Below are positions 33,901 through 41,069 of a stretch of DNA of 48,874 nt, piece by piece (the first letter of the stretch is position 1; the number at the start of each line of letters is the position of its first letter). Source of the DNA: Verrucomicrobiota bacterium (GTDB taxonomy: Bacteria > Verrucomicrobiota > Verrucomicrobiia > Limisphaerales > UBA9464); the NCBI GenBank assembly GCA_017309115.1, contig JAFLEF010000056.1:1-48874 (forward strand), in the 5' to 3' direction. The position numbers and the translations under genes are program-made. The notes beneath the pieces were generated by a model, which was not told where the DNA came from, searched no databases, and saw only the letters and a program-made list of their open reading frames with translations.

Positions 33901-36735
33901 GCCACCAACGAGTCAGTCACCGACGACCGCACAGGCACCGACACTTCCAGCCACGGCACCCTCGTGAGCAGCACTGACTACGACTGGGCAGGCCAGCGCA
34001 TTCGCGAAGCGGACGCTGACGGCGTCATTACGAAATTCGACTATGACGGGGCCAGCCGGTTGAAACAGGTGACCCTGGCTGAATCAACTTCGGACCAGAC
34101 GCTCACCCAGTATAAGTATGACGAACTGGGGCAGCTAGAATCGCAGACCGACGCCAACCAAGTCGGCCAAACAACGCCGAAAAGAACCTTTTTCGCTTAT
34201 GATAAGTTAGGCCGGAGAACTGGGCGAACGCTGCCGCTTAACCAGGTGGAATCTTGGGATTTCGATTTTGATACGACGACGGGAGCCACGGTTCCTGCCA
34301 CCGTGCCGATTAAGCCCAACCGAGTTCGGCACAAGGATTTTACGGGGCTCGCCGCGGGTGAAATGCTCCTGACCTACGACGCGATGGGACGGCCGGATCT
34401 GAAGCGCAAAAAGGTCGGTTCTTCCTGGGTCACGATTGAGGATTACGACTACGCTCCCGGAGGTCAGCGCTCGCAGATGCAGGACAACTTGGCGGGAACG
34501 GCGCGCACCACCAAGTACGCTTATGATCATTCGGGCCGCTTGAAGGTGAAGCAAATGCCCGAAGGCACCGTGTCCTATGCCTACAGTGCGGCGGGCGACT
34601 TGAGCGAGGTGAGCGCGCGGCACAAATACACCTTCACCGGCAGCACGCCCTGGTTGTTCAACGCATTGCAGCAGACGCAAAACAACCGGACTGTGGGCGC
34701 TCAAATGAGCTACGAGTTTGATCCTCGGCACCGGCTCTCGAAGGTGTATGGAAACTTGAATTTGGTAGGTCAAAACTGGGTTCCGAGTGACCTCCGGGCG
34801 ACGTATTCGTATGACCCAGTGGGCAATTTGGCCAAGGTGACCTATGGACCGGGCACACCGTTCGCGACCACGAAGTACACCTACAACACGCTGAACCAGC
34901 TTCGTTTCCTCACGACCAAAGAAGGAACGACGACCAACACGATTTGCAGCTTCGACTACGACGATGCGGATAATTTGAGCCCGGGTGACAATTTTGCGGA
35001 ACCGGGTGACAACTTTACTTGGCCGGCGGCGCGTCGGTTGACGACCAGCGGGTTCCGCCGGGGCGCCCGGGAAGTCATTGGCACGACGCCTATGCGCCAA
35101 GTGGGCTACAGCTACGATCCGCTGAAGCGCCTCACGCGCGAAGGGCTTTGGAGCGCCGCCTTCGCCAGCGAGAGCAGCGCCGTGCAATTTGATGGCACGT
35201 CGGGGTACACCGACACCGCCGGCTACGATAAAGTCGGCAACCGGCGCGGACGGACCATCGTCAACAGTTTCCCGGTTGTCACCGGGCGGACTTATGCTGA
35301 TTACGATGCTAATGACAGGCTAGGCGGCATCGTCTTGAACAAGGTGGCCGCTAGTTGGGACGCCAACGGAAACACGCTCCGCTTCGATCTGAACGGCGAC
35401 GGCGCCTGGGACAATGCCGCGGCCGACGACGTCTATGATTTAGAGAATCGCTTGATTACGGCTTCCCGACCGACCGGAACGGTGAGCTTTGTTTATGACG
35501 GCGATGGGAACCGGGTGAAGAAATCGGTGGGGAGCACGACTACCTATTACCTCGTGGATGACCGTAATCCGACCGGATACTCGCAGGTTCTGGAAGAGCT
35601 CTCCAGCCTCACGGCCTGGCCCCTGCCCGCTCCCACGGTTCGGTACGTGTATGGCTCAGACCTGCTGCACCAAGACCGCGCGGGCACGCTGCGCTACTAC
35701 GGCTACGACGGTCTGGGCAGCGTGCGATGTTTGTTTAGCACCTCCCCCACCCCCACTGTTACGGACACCTACACTTACGACGCATTTGGGCTGCTGATCG
35801 CCCGTTACGCGCGTCGAAGTTCCGACGGGGTGCTGGTCGCATTTGCCGATCCGGCATCAGAAACATCAGCCCCCGCAGGCACGACGCCGGTGCAGAACAA
35901 CTATCGCTACACGGGCGAGCAATGGGATCCAGACCTGGGGATGTATTACCTGCGCGCCCGCTACTACCACCCGGACTTCGGCCGGTTCTGGAACATGGAT
36001 ACGTTTGAGGGCAGTCAGAGCGACCCTCTTAGCCTCCATAAATACCTCTATGTGCATTCAAATCCAGTAAATGGGATTGATCCTAGCGGTCATGAATTTA
36101 CGCTGGCAAACGTAAGTATATCGTCGGGAATGCAAAGTGTGCTTTCAAGCGCGGCTTCCGGTGCGGCGATAAACTCAATTGGTAATGCGTTAATATTCGG
36201 TGAGACTTCAGCGAGGCAGATGTTGTGGAATGCTGGGACAGGAGCACTAATGGGTGGTTCTGGGGGTTTAACCAAACTGGGTGCTAAATCACTGGTTGGG
36301 AGAATTGGGCTGCAGCGTTCGGCGCAGATTGTTCTCATGTTTGGTCCAGCCGCGGTAAACGCTTTCGTGGCCACTGCCGAAACCATTGTGAAGGAAAAAT
36401 TGTTGAACAATGAGGACCTTGCTCCAAAAAAAGTCGCGGTGTTGTTCGCCGCAAATTTCGTACTTAATGTGGCTATCTCTAAAATAGATGCTGGCATTGG
36501 CGCACACAGTGAAAATGCGCGGAAGGCAATTGAGGGGATGAGAAATAGTAAGGGTAATTGGGCGCATGGATGGGCCGGAATGACTCCCGCTGAGAGAAGG
36601 TTGGAGCAAATTTGGTTGCGAGTCTCGTCGGATCCTTTGGGTAGTGACACGATCCTGGGCGCGCTGATTTCCGCCGAAGCCGAGGTTGCCGAATGGCTCA
36701 TCGGCGGGGCGGTTGGAGAGGCGATTACGGAGTAG
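24928..36735 (+). CDS. Giant secreted RHS/YD-repeat protein, possible polymorphic toxin
   Basis: 3,935 residues from ATG at 24928, which begins a signal peptide (LLQFLAASVFLSAFLSAQ). Order: unique N-terminal beta-rich region to about residue 960, with a calcium-loop-like DSNGNGTIDY; three Ig-like domains (nt 27860-28720); GGxF repeats resembling a beta-propeller (28900-29900); more Ig/cadherin-like domains, with one LANDQQP motif (29930-30870); the RHS entry motif near 31300 (LIRTYDSFDPESGDFGPSWR); many YD repeats (32000-35900); the RHS hallmark at residue 3660 (RYTGEQWDPDLGMYYLRARYY) ending in DPSGHE near 3720. The last 215 residues are a lower-GC, alanine/glycine-rich tip with hydrophobic helices, different in style. 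RHS tips are usually toxins released from the shell. The gene at 36745 is a candidate immunity protein. Tip function is unknown. Confidence 0.85.
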   Translation: MQRLLQFLAASVFLSAFLSAQIANPLSKDSMRELQQSVKPIDGHSTLHERVLAQTGPSGESILTTNRFVELATGLNHWQDDAWLPSEEVLNVENGEAVGLQGQHKVWLPGQAGDGSLIRLKLPTGELMQSMVFGIGYYDPTTGQSVLLAEAKPAPGVLYPPNQVLYEDAFDTLKAALRYTYTKTGFEQDVILGETPPSPKVFGLSEKSRLEVWTEFLEAPEPEVEERVINEQAVAANRESAMRDHRLTFGTMRMDEGRAFPKQADDQTLALVSKEWVRTPDQRQFLVEAVVVDDLKPGLEALPPSREGANLRRPVSGRLMAARTDRPRARPPGEPTREIEVASTDKPETPGLVVDYILNGGSPNVTFYSGTTYHVTGPFNATGSQTIFEPGVIFKYKKNVSARLNIATPISWLASAYRPVVFTAEHDNTIGAVVATGTLTGYYADPALEITTSSSFDLKHFRITHAKTALKLSGAGTPTATLWHGQFVNSETGLLINKAATVRPRNILFHNVVWTLDGTSTTAPIQAEHLTVNTATLFNKGGFSSLTVANSILAGVATLPGASYSAVSGSVVTPSNPTTVFQVSGAGRNYLPTTSAYRNVGLTTINTQLRAELAGMTTEAPTVYSGSLTTWNPVVARDSNTPDYGYHYQPIDFAINHVPIVNTTLNINPGVTIAKLGTNNLGIRLTGTANLCAKGTPTSPINFTRYTAIQEQPEDWNGSPTLSEVMVSVGTTGTVGLRFCSFHLNPHKNDQHSIYVYQTPANIGRLLMRDCDLFLGNHWFFGPTTGPIPRLQFINNIFESADVEFYGQTIIEARNNLFRRGNLMWLPGTATSWAFQDNLIDSAFLIFSENELGFVRSHNAYYNIQGSIPPLNGTEIQLSTLTYASATYGSFTGRYYTGGNAALVDRGSRVSDQARLRYYTTVSINTPEQNSLVDIGFHYVALNGSGVAPDSNGNGTIDYLEELGTSCDCEYNSCANLPVAVALTSPLSGQLFLTSPTNIIVNAIASDPDGAIQNVKFYINGSLVFTDTAAPYQYYWDNVMSGPYTIYATATPVVGTAVTTPNVGVTVYSSPTISIIEPTTVNSVLPPGSSVTFKIAATAPNTTVSKVELYTGIATLVGQAAKVGEEYWVTINNLANGSHYFYARVTDELNRFRDSEPVIIQIINPGEFPTSIVITAPTPNAQITEGSSVVVKAAVSTSPSIARVEFYDEDELIETDYQAPYAATFTPKAGPHKLVAKAYTTAVPSKNARSAPVSLSVNVPGAASGPGYWETYGIGAGVLHPIGQNDIFYDLIIGEDGTLIGAHEVWTSTPEYDFLIAKLGESAWFAPEGREFGGLLTDPSSAITGLKYDGVYYASAPNGLYYWTGMEWQQIFATEGTYPATCPSINTYAYLSDAVLALVPWRGDIIAGGAFNLSSSSIQNIARISTITKTASSLGVTLNGRVRALLVLDDILYVGGEFTAVNGDTAIAYLAKYDGTSWSAVPQSGLNGSVWALAEWQGKLVIGGRFTTAGGSSTANGIALWDGSSWSTVGRGVSGQPDLDEVAPPVAVMALASRGLNLYVGGRFTNCLDYNGVTNVVNNVAEAIWDVATQKWTWRSMDGGVNDGSVSWIAFGSKPSNVGVHALVVQEGQLGSYDVVAAGCFEKAGSLLAANIARWRVGTGNGQGVSPLVTITVPSASSGFVAAPGQSVQVHGIAFTSGQAGHRVTTVKLYGKKDDGNPEPLATDEAYFNEANGSYLFNFTWSSDDLGRHQLWVVATQVDENNAAFSEGTSPRVVGTVKNSSTTLPSSDDFIPIVNEGRTVRLDVLANDQQPATRRITGVRRYTGASGLGGQPATLGVVRPTADGRALEYSPRPGAFGQDVFYYESKEGSSSSVAAVVIQLSIAPLVSITSPTDEYELPPGQTSVNITGMANRRDAPIGSIKCYRNGTLLNTIPNPSGAAFSFSSGTLAPGWHIISVVATDNRTPVALSSTQTVTIRRRKTGTDTPPIAKLINLANPTTAISTVDATDYPIVREGMLALTGDAYDPDNSPPPAAPIDALSYSIQIHHPGGVGEPLATLTPGTLDPDGFAPLSGNLVNGSLGVINLARIPNGVYDLWLIVRGGPLSAVDVVRIAVDSELKLGRLTFSEQDTLIPVNGIPLSLIRTYDSFDPESGDFGPSWRYSLMDLGAQFDEVREDETPFLELGSTGADTYTLPPISVRSGGGYNLSLTLPGGERTTFVFTPRRSNTTQLMFAEWKSAPGVDATLTIEPEDGVQNTINFYANGLGNPVWNGGDVHIPFERYDIPKLRLTTADGTEFYLERSPSDAQAPHYFIQQTTGKYAPVQPRPGPIRLTKIKQPTGDQIVITPNAPGVDGEIAHLPANSTTATRKLTFKRDDRDRIIEIRDPATLESGSPVAIMKYTYDPTTGNLIQVHRLINRTTATYATTTYHYDHPRFPHYLTAAVDPRGVQVARTDYDDSGRLNSVVDSTGRTTTYTYPTSGFSDSRTKARVESRDHEQNLRITEADQFGNVVYSVSKGPPPSNLQLDAIRRFTYGNTGFPNRLTQEETTVRDPANSSGTLFSLLRDYDYNDSDNPLFPTSVTDWHVLGTPSSLLRTRKVIYDKYGQVTQQIDPLYSSGTTVHTDTTYDSITHQPLIQSFTGTVPLGNSKTLSQNVYYPLTAAPGQAGRLNYSLDANNNAIVYEYATSTLAGSYRVGDLLSVTAWENGPNVTFLSKTSYTYDANGNVRTEIQRNSSNVELRRTTYEYDVQNRRIKTIDAMGGVSEQKFNLAGQAAQSIDRYGYSTYTFYDRLNAASCIRNPDDTYQFTLTYYTGTPAQRVVVRTDRALVSSSVAGAWSGLTATRTYYDALGRAVKTERVKDLALVESTGGSIKDLPGVLNLNLICDVSLSPSPAPTVLETTQTEYYDDGRVWRTIDAGVQVTTYTYSSDGLTRTTKPPSYSDGGTVTTDIIETSDLNGNLIYSQTKSYLNGSVQTHRPQTRYYYDQLNRRLRTRIATNESVTDDRTGTDTSSHGTLVSSTDYDWAGQRIREADADGVITKFDYDGASRLKQVTLAESTSDQTLTQYKYDELGQLESQTDANQVGQTTPKRTFFAYDKLGRRTGRTLPLNQVESWDFDFDTTTGATVPATVPIKPNRVRHKDFTGLAAGEMLLTYDAMGRPDLKRKKVGSSWVTIEDYDYAPGGQRSQMQDNLAGTARTTKYAYDHSGRLKVKQMPEGTVSYAYSAAGDLSEVSARHKYTFTGSTPWLFNALQQTQNNRTVGAQMSYEFDPRHRLSKVYGNLNLVGQNWVPSDLRATYSYDPVGNLAKVTYGPGTPFATTKYTYNTLNQLRFLTTKEGTTTNTICSFDYDDADNLSPGDNFAEPGDNFTWPAARRLTTSGFRRGAREVIGTTPMRQVGYSYDPLKRLTREGLWSAAFASESSAVQFDGTSGYTDTAGYDKVGNRRGRTIVNSFPVVTGRTYADYDANDRLGGIVLNKVAASWDANGNTLRFDLNGDGAWDNAAADDVYDLENRLITASRPTGTVSFVYDGDGNRVKKSVGSTTTYYLVDDRNPTGYSQVLEELSSLTAWPLPAPTVRYVYGSDLLHQDRAGTLRYYGYDGLGSVRCLFSTSPTPTVTDTYTYDAFGLLIARYARRSSDGVLVAFADPASETSAPAGTTPVQNNYRYTGEQWDPDLGMYYLRARYYHPDFGRFWNMDTFEGSQSDPLSLHKYLYVHSNPVNGIDPSGHEFTLANVSISSGMQSVLSSAASGAAINSIGNALIFGETSARQMLWNAGTGALMGGSGGLTKLGAKSLVGRIGLQRSAQIVLMFGPAAVNAFVATAETIVKEKLLNNEDLAPKKVAVLFAANFVLNVAISKIDAGIGAHSENARKAIEGMRNSKGNWAHGWAGMTPAERRLEQIWLRVSSDPLGSDTILGALISAEAEVAEWLIGGAVGEAITE

Positions 36736-36744
36736 TATAAATGC

Positions 36745-37239
36745 ATGAATGTTATTGTATACACGGTCGAATCGCACCCGTGGTTGGCTTACGTAGGTCT
36801 TGCGTTGGCCACCATTAGTTTCGGTATTGTATTTGTATACCTCCTGCGCGCATTTGCTACATTGAAGGAGGTGTTGGGAATAGTGTCTTCAATTAAAAAC
36901 GCGAAGAGCAATGCTGTATTGAGGTATTGCACATTACGTATTGGAATTCTCATTGGATTCGCCGCAAGCGCTCTAATTGCGGGCTATTTCTTTTCGGCTA
37001 ATGCCTTCCTTTGGTTTCATGGTGCAGGCGTTGGTGAAAAGGGTGTTGAGTTGTTCTTTTTGTGGCCGAGGCCTTCGTCAATTGTTCAAAAAAGTGAAAT
37101 ACGCTCCGTTAAAGTTGTGGCTTTGAGACGGCAGTCATATTTAGTAATTGAAACTAAAAATGGTAAGGTGATTCGAAGCGTAAACTCGATAAATAGTAAG
37201 TTGCTCGGGCAATTGCGTGCGGTCCTGTCTGAGGAGTGA
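36745..37239 (+). CDS. Small membrane protein, candidate immunity to RHS tip
   Basis: 164 residues from ATG at 36745, nine bases after the RHS stop. Two membrane helices (residues 12-37, LAYVGLALATISFGIVFVYLL, and 64-91, GILIGFAASALIAGYFF) are followed by a short PH-like beta domain (VELFFLWPRPSSIVQKSEIRSVKVVALRRQSYLVIE). AT-rich codons match the RHS tip and differ from the gene body. Position directly behind a variable RHS tip is the classic immunity position; a membrane location would suit a membrane-acting tip. Function is inferred from context. Confidence 0.6.
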   Translation: MNVIVYTVESHPWLAYVGLALATISFGIVFVYLLRAFATLKEVLGIVSSIKNAKSNAVLRYCTLRIGILIGFAASALIAGYFFSANAFLWFHGAGVGEKGVELFFLWPRPSSIVQKSEIRSVKVVALRRQSYLVIETKNGKVIRSVNSINSKLLGQLRAVLSEE

Positions 37240-37614
37240 ATCATAATTGAACTCGGCACGCGATCCATAGCACCCGTGATGCCAGAAAGACGCTTTGGCG
37301 CTTGGGACTGCTCCTCGGCTACGAACCCTGCCCGTGTATAGGAAAGCTTGCCTACTTCTGACTGAACATCCCAACGCCTTACCCGCCTCGGAGCGCTGTT
37401 CCGGTCAACCAGGGGTGCGGTTGGAGGTTCTTTCACTCTCCACACCCGGTTCGTTCTCGGTCAGGGATGCGACGGCCTAAACTATGTTTTGCCATTGAGC
37501 GGTGCCCCTTCCTGGCCGTCAATCTTGGCATGTCAGTACGCCGAACTCCTGCCGGATGATCGGCCCAGTGTAACAAGACCCACCATCAGGAGGCGAAAAG
37601 TTGGTCCGCCCAGT
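37240..37614. other. Region with no supported gene after the immunity candidate
   Basis: About 375 bases with no convincing coding frame. It may hold a promoter or remnants; I see no repeats or RNA motif. Confidence 0.4.
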
Positions 37615-37755
37615 TCACTTGCCGAACTGGGCTTCCAGATCTCGCGCGCAGTGAATGACGCGGACGATTTCGATGCCGTCGTCGTCGGGAAGTTTACGGT
37701 AGAAGACCAGATGTATGGGGAAATCGGCAACTTTCCACGAGAGGAGACCTTCGGT
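37615..37755 (-). pseudogene. ParE/RelE-like toxin remnant
   Basis: Reading the minus strand from 37755 to the TGA at 37615 gives about 46 residues ending in HLVFYRKLPDDDGIEIVRVI followed by HCARDLEAQFGK. This is the C-terminal half of ParE toxins (the FYR, IEIVRV and ARDL patterns). A TAA stop sits just upstream and no N-terminal half or antitoxin is visible. The piece is too short for a working toxin and is probably a truncated relic next to the IS66-type element. Confidence 0.6.
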
Positions 37756-38008
37756 TTAGGGTTTAGGGATTGGGAAACGGGCGAACGTGCCCGAGGCCAG
37801 GACTGCGGGCAAGATTGTTGAAGGGTAAGCGTCACGCCGAGCACCTTTGGTTGGGTGCATCAGTGTCATAGGGATTGCGCTACGACGTTTATGCAGCGCG
37901 TTGGAGGAGTGCGGATTGCCAGGCCTCGGGTGTCAGGGAGGGGAGTAAGCGTCCGGCGAACCCCATCTGGACGGCCCGGATTGGTCGGCCAAAGGTTGGT
38001 GCGTGAGA

Positions 38009-39100
38009 TTACTTGGGCCGAGGTTTCCAGTTGGCGGGAAGGAGTTCGTCGATCTGTTGATTGGTCAGGGCCGGCAGGCGGGCGAAGAGATCGCGGAGGT
38101 ATTCCCAGGGATCGATGGCGCGGCGGCGACAACTAGCGATCAGGGAATAGAAGTGAGCACTGCGCCAACCGGCGTCGGGATGTCCCAAGAAGAGCCAATT
38201 CCGTTTGCCCAGGCAGGTGGTTCGTCCCCGACCCATGCGGAAGTCAAAGACCACCGGCCCGCTCGGCCGCCCGTACTCCCACAGATAGGCCCGGTGGTTT
38301 TTGCCCGTCGTCTCGGGCACCTGGCAGGGCACCGTGGTTTCGTCGGCCTGGAGATAATCGCCAGCCAGCAGTTCGGCGGCCTGCGCCTGCACCACGGGCA
38401 CCAGCAATTGCGCCGCCGCCAAGATGCCCGCGTTAAGGGTCTGGCGGCTCAAGTCGAGGCCGTGGTCCTCGAGCAGGCGGGCACACTGACGGTAGACCGG
38501 GGTGTGCTGCTGGAACTTGGCGGCCAAGACCTCGATGATGAACTCGTTGGAGAGTTTGCTCTTGGGGACGATCTGGCCGGGAGCCGGCGTCACCGTGACC
38601 CCTTGCTCAGGTCGGCAATGGGAACCGCGCTTCTCCCGCTTGATGACCCGGACGAAGAACTCGGCCGGCCGGCACCCCAACTCCTCGCGGACTTCGTAGC
38701 CAATGACCGGACGGGGGGCACCACAGGCGCCGCAGGTGCAATCCTGGGGAGAACAGGGAATGATCTCTTCGCGCCGCTCCAAATGAGCCGGAAGAGTGGC
38801 CCGCCCCGGATGATTATTCTTCGGGGCCTTGGCCCGGGGAACAGCGGTCAGGACTTTGGCGGGTTCCGGGAGCTCGGCTTCGAGTTCGATCTCCGGGACC
38901 ACGACGACCAATTCCAAGGGCAGCAGGGACAGCTGGTTCTCTGAAAGCTTGTCTGCCTTGGGTCCCCATTGCCGATGGTGCAGCAAACGGATCTGCTCAT
39001 TCTTGAGGTTGATGATCAGCTGGAGCCGGGCGTTCTCGGCTTCCAAGCGCTTCACAAAGTCACTGACTTCGGGTGAAAGTGAGAGGAGATCCAGTGGCAT
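38009..39100 (-). CDS. tnpC: IS66 transposase TnpC, middle deleted
   Basis: 363 residues; typical TnpC proteins are about 500. The N-terminal half looks normal: leucine-rich helix, zinc-finger-like CSPQDCTCGACGAP (Cys cluster near 117-130), and LQADETTVPCQV, which contains the first catalytic aspartate. At GRGRTT the normal run to the catalytic end is missing and the sequence jumps to LGKRNWLFLGHPDAGWRSA and the normal C-terminus. Roughly 150 residues, including other catalytic acids, are lost in frame. The protein is therefore almost certainly inactive. It lies at the downstream end of the element. Confidence 0.8.
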   Translation of the reverse strand: MPLDLLSLSPEVSDFVKRLEAENARLQLIINLKNEQIRLLHHRQWGPKADKLSENQLSLLPLELVVVVPEIELEAELPEPAKVLTAVPRAKAPKNNHPGRATLPAHLERREEIIPCSPQDCTCGACGAPRPVIGYEVREELGCRPAEFFVRVIKREKRGSHCRPEQGVTVTPAPGQIVPKSKLSNEFIIEVLAAKFQQHTPVYRQCARLLEDHGLDLSRQTLNAGILAAAQLLVPVVQAQAAELLAGDYLQADETTVPCQVPETTGKNHRAYLWEYGRPSGPVVFDFRMGRGRTTCLGKRNWLFLGHPDAGWRSAHFYSLIASCRRRAIDPWEYLRDLFARLPALTNQQIDELLPANWKPRPK

Positions 39101-39189
39101 CTAAGTTGCACATCACAATATAGATGCAAACGCAATAGTGCAACACTATTGATATATTATAAACGGCTTTTTTTGTGCTTACAGGCAGC

Positions 39190-39549
39190 TCACGCCGCCT
39201 TGCGCCACCAGGCCCGGGACTGCGTCTTCTCCAGATCAATCCCGCTCAACAGCAGGGTCAATTCCTCCGCCAGGATCCGCAGCGCGGCGTCCGTCGGTGT
39301 TCCCTCATCCCCAGGCCAGCTGAAGCGACCCTTCGCCAGGCGTTTGGCCAGGAGCCACGTCCCTGATCCGTCCCAATAGAGCAACTTGATCCGGGTCCGG
39401 TTCCGATTGGTGAAGGCAAAGAGATGGCCGCTCATCGGATCCTCCTTGAGCCGGTGCCTTACTAAATCGCCGAGCCCCTCAAATCCCTTGCGCAGATCGG
39501 TCGCACCCAATGCCAGGAAGACCTTTGTCGCCGGCCCGGTGGGAATCAT
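39190..39549 (-). CDS. tnpB: IS66 accessory protein TnpB (Orf2)
   Basis: 119 residues. It has the IS66 Orf2-like pattern: KVFLALGATDLRKGFEGLGDLV, then GHLFAFTNRNRTRIKLLYWDGSGTW and LAKGRFSWP. It overlaps tnpA by four bases (ATGA). TnpB is needed with TnpA for IS66 transposition; its exact action is not known. Confidence 0.88.
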   Translation of the reverse strand: MIPTGPATKVFLALGATDLRKGFEGLGDLVRHRLKEDPMSGHLFAFTNRNRTRIKLLYWDGSGTWLLAKRLAKGRFSWPGDEGTPTDAALRILAEELTLLLSGIDLEKTQSRAWWRKAA

Positions 39550-39881
39550 AGCGCTCGCAGGAGTTGGCAGAGCTCCCGTAGTTCCTCAACCCGGAACCCG
39601 GCGGCGACCTCCAGGCTGTGGCCGCCAGGAAAGCCAATCCGGTAGGCCGCTCCAGCCGGACGGCCGGGCGTCAAATCCACCGGCAACCGGAGCAACGCGG
39701 GCCGCGAGCTTTTCACTTCCACCTTCCGGGACCGCCGCAACCAAATACTCAGGCACGAAAGGCTGAGCCCATTTCGCGCGGCGAACTCCCCCTGCGTAAG
39801 TCCACTCTGCCGGTATCCGGCCAGGAGCTTGGCCCGTTCACCATCCGTGTAACGTCGCCGCCGCACTACTTCTGATCTCAT
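39546..39881 (-). CDS. tnpA: IS66 accessory protein TnpA
   Basis: 111 residues with an N-terminal helix-turn-helix: RRRYTDGERAKLLAGYRQSGLTQGEFAARNGLSLSCLSIWLRR. The C-terminal half (FPGGHSLEVAAGFRVEELRELCQLL) is typical of IS66 TnpA. It is the first gene of the element and lies about 40 bases from its right end. Confidence 0.85.
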   Translation of the reverse strand: MRSEVVRRRRYTDGERAKLLAGYRQSGLTQGEFAARNGLSLSCLSIWLRRSRKVEVKSSRPALLRLPVDLTPGRPAGAAYRIGFPGGHSLEVAAGFRVEELRELCQLLRAL

Positions 39882-39938
39882 CTCCCCAGCCTACCCGATC
39901 CCCTCACACCGCATAGCCGCACTTCCCCAGACGGATAC

Positions 39939-39977
39939 CTTCTTTCCAATCGCGGTCGGACGGATCGCGTTCTCCAC
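39939..39977 (-). pseudogene. Fragment of a second IS66 tnpC, left of the RIT element
   Basis: Minus strand reads VENAIRPTAIGKK directly after the RIT junction. In IS66 TnpC this follows RVEIDNNL, and RVEIDNNL is encoded across the RIT element at 43429-43458. So an older tnpC was split by the RIT insertion and the fragment was then cut by the end of the IS66 element at 39938. Confidence 0.7.
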
Positions 39978-40077
39978 CAGGTTATGCCGACCACAGGATT
40001 ATGCCGCGTCGGGTTCAGGACCTGCGAGTTTCTTGAGGAAACGGAGGATCTGTAGACCGCGCACGCGGCATAATTAT
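39978..40077. repeat. RIT left inverted repeat, 100 bp
   Basis: Reverse complement of 43305-43404 with one mismatch (TGTAG here versus TGGAG in the mate). It contains TTATGCCG, TTATGCCGCG and, near its inner end, GCGGCATAAT, the putative recombinase-binding motif in both orientations. The stop codon of the last recombinase gene lies in its inner end. Confidence 0.92.
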
Positions 40078-41069
40078 AGGGCCTCAAGGAACGCCAACAG
40101 TTGGTCTTTGGGTCGGTAGCGTTTGAGCGGGGCAACCCCAGGGTTCGCTCGGCCCAACGCCTTTTCCTTCATGGCCATGTCCGCATGCAAGTAGGCCTGG
40201 GTCGATTGGATGGATTCGTGTCCAAGCCAAAGTGCGATCACAGCGACATCAACGCCGCGATGCAGCAGGTCCATGGCGGTCGTATGACGCAGTGTATGTG
40301 GCGTCACCCGCTTCACCCGCAAGGAGGGACACGAAACGGACGCAATCCGAACGTACCGGGCCACCAATTTCTGGAGCGCGTCGGGACTCAGGCCCTTGCC
40401 GGTGGCGGTCGGAAAGATCGGCCTGAGGGGATCCTGAAGTTCCTGGGACAGCCATTGAGTGAGGCCTTTCGCCACCTCCGGTCGCAATGGCGTACAGCGG
40501 GCTTTGCGCCCTTTGCCTAGACAGCGGACGTGGGGACCAGAGCCAAAATGAACGTCCTGGTGGCGCAACCCAATCAGCTCCGCGCTGCGCAGCCCCGTCT
40601 GTAACGCTAATTGCAGCAGGAGGCGATCTCGGCGCCCTCGCCAAGTCGTGGTATCTGGCGCGTTCAAGAGCGCCACGCTCTCTTCAGCACTCAGAAACTC
40701 CACCGGGCCGCGCTCGAAGCGTTTGAACGGGACAGCCAGCACTTGCTGACAGTGATGCGCCAGTGCGGGTTCTTGCAGATAGAGCTGTCGAAAGAACGCG
40801 TGAATGGCGCTCAGTCGATTGTTGCGGGAGCGTGCCGCGTTACCTCGATCGTGCTCCAGATGCCGGAGGAATGCCGCGACTAGCTTGGCGTCCAGATCCT
40901 CGACCCTCAGGTCGATGACAGGGCGCCGGCGATGCTTGGACGCGAAAATCAGCAGGAGTCGAAAGGTATCGCGATAGCTGGCAACGGTGTGCGGGCTCGC
41001 GCCCAGTTGGCCCGTGAGTCGTTCGGTAAAGAACCTCTGCACATGGCCGGACAGATTCGAAGCGATCAT
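40074..41069 (-). CDS. RIT recombinase, third gene (RitC-like)
   Basis: 331 residues, tyrosine recombinase. N-terminal SAM-like core-binding domain (TGQLGASPHTVASYRDTFRLL), then catalytic domain with R in QTGLRSAELIGLR, K in LGKGRKARCTPL, H-x-x-R in TPHTLRHTTA and Y in TQAYLHAD after LGHESI. It starts four bases into the end of the middle recombinase gene (ATGA overlap), so translation is coupled. All catalytic residues are present. Confidence 0.9.
   Translation of the reverse strand: MIASNLSGHVQRFFTERLTGQLGASPHTVASYRDTFRLLLIFASKHRRRPVIDLRVEDLDAKLVAAFLRHLEHDRGNAARSRNNRLSAIHAFFRQLYLQEPALAHHCQQVLAVPFKRFERGPVEFLSAEESVALLNAPDTTTWRGRRDRLLLQLALQTGLRSAELIGLRHQDVHFGSGPHVRCLGKGRKARCTPLRPEVAKGLTQWLSQELQDPLRPIFPTATGKGLSPDALQKLVARYVRIASVSCPSLRVKRVTPHTLRHTTAMDLLHRGVDVAVIALWLGHESIQSTQAYLHADMAMKEKALGRANPGVAPLKRYRPKDQLLAFLEAL

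Larger units (their letters stand above)
37945..39938 (-). mobile_element. IS66-family insertion sequence, internally deleted
   Basis: Left end GTAAGCGTCCGGCGAA at 37945-37960 and right end (read from 39938 inward) GTATCCGTCTGGGGAA match at 12 of 16 bases; IS66 ends usually begin GTAAGCG. It encodes tnpA, tnpB and tnpC, all minus strand. At about 2.0 kb it is shorter than the usual 2.4-2.6 kb, consistent with the shortened tnpC. The 8 bases flanking the two ends differ, so no target duplication is evident; the ends may come from two copies. Confidence 0.75.

Noticed and set aside
33301-35187. Long minus-strand frames inside the RHS gene
   Set aside because: Arginine-rich, motif-free antisense frames in a region of strong YD repeats on the plus strand.
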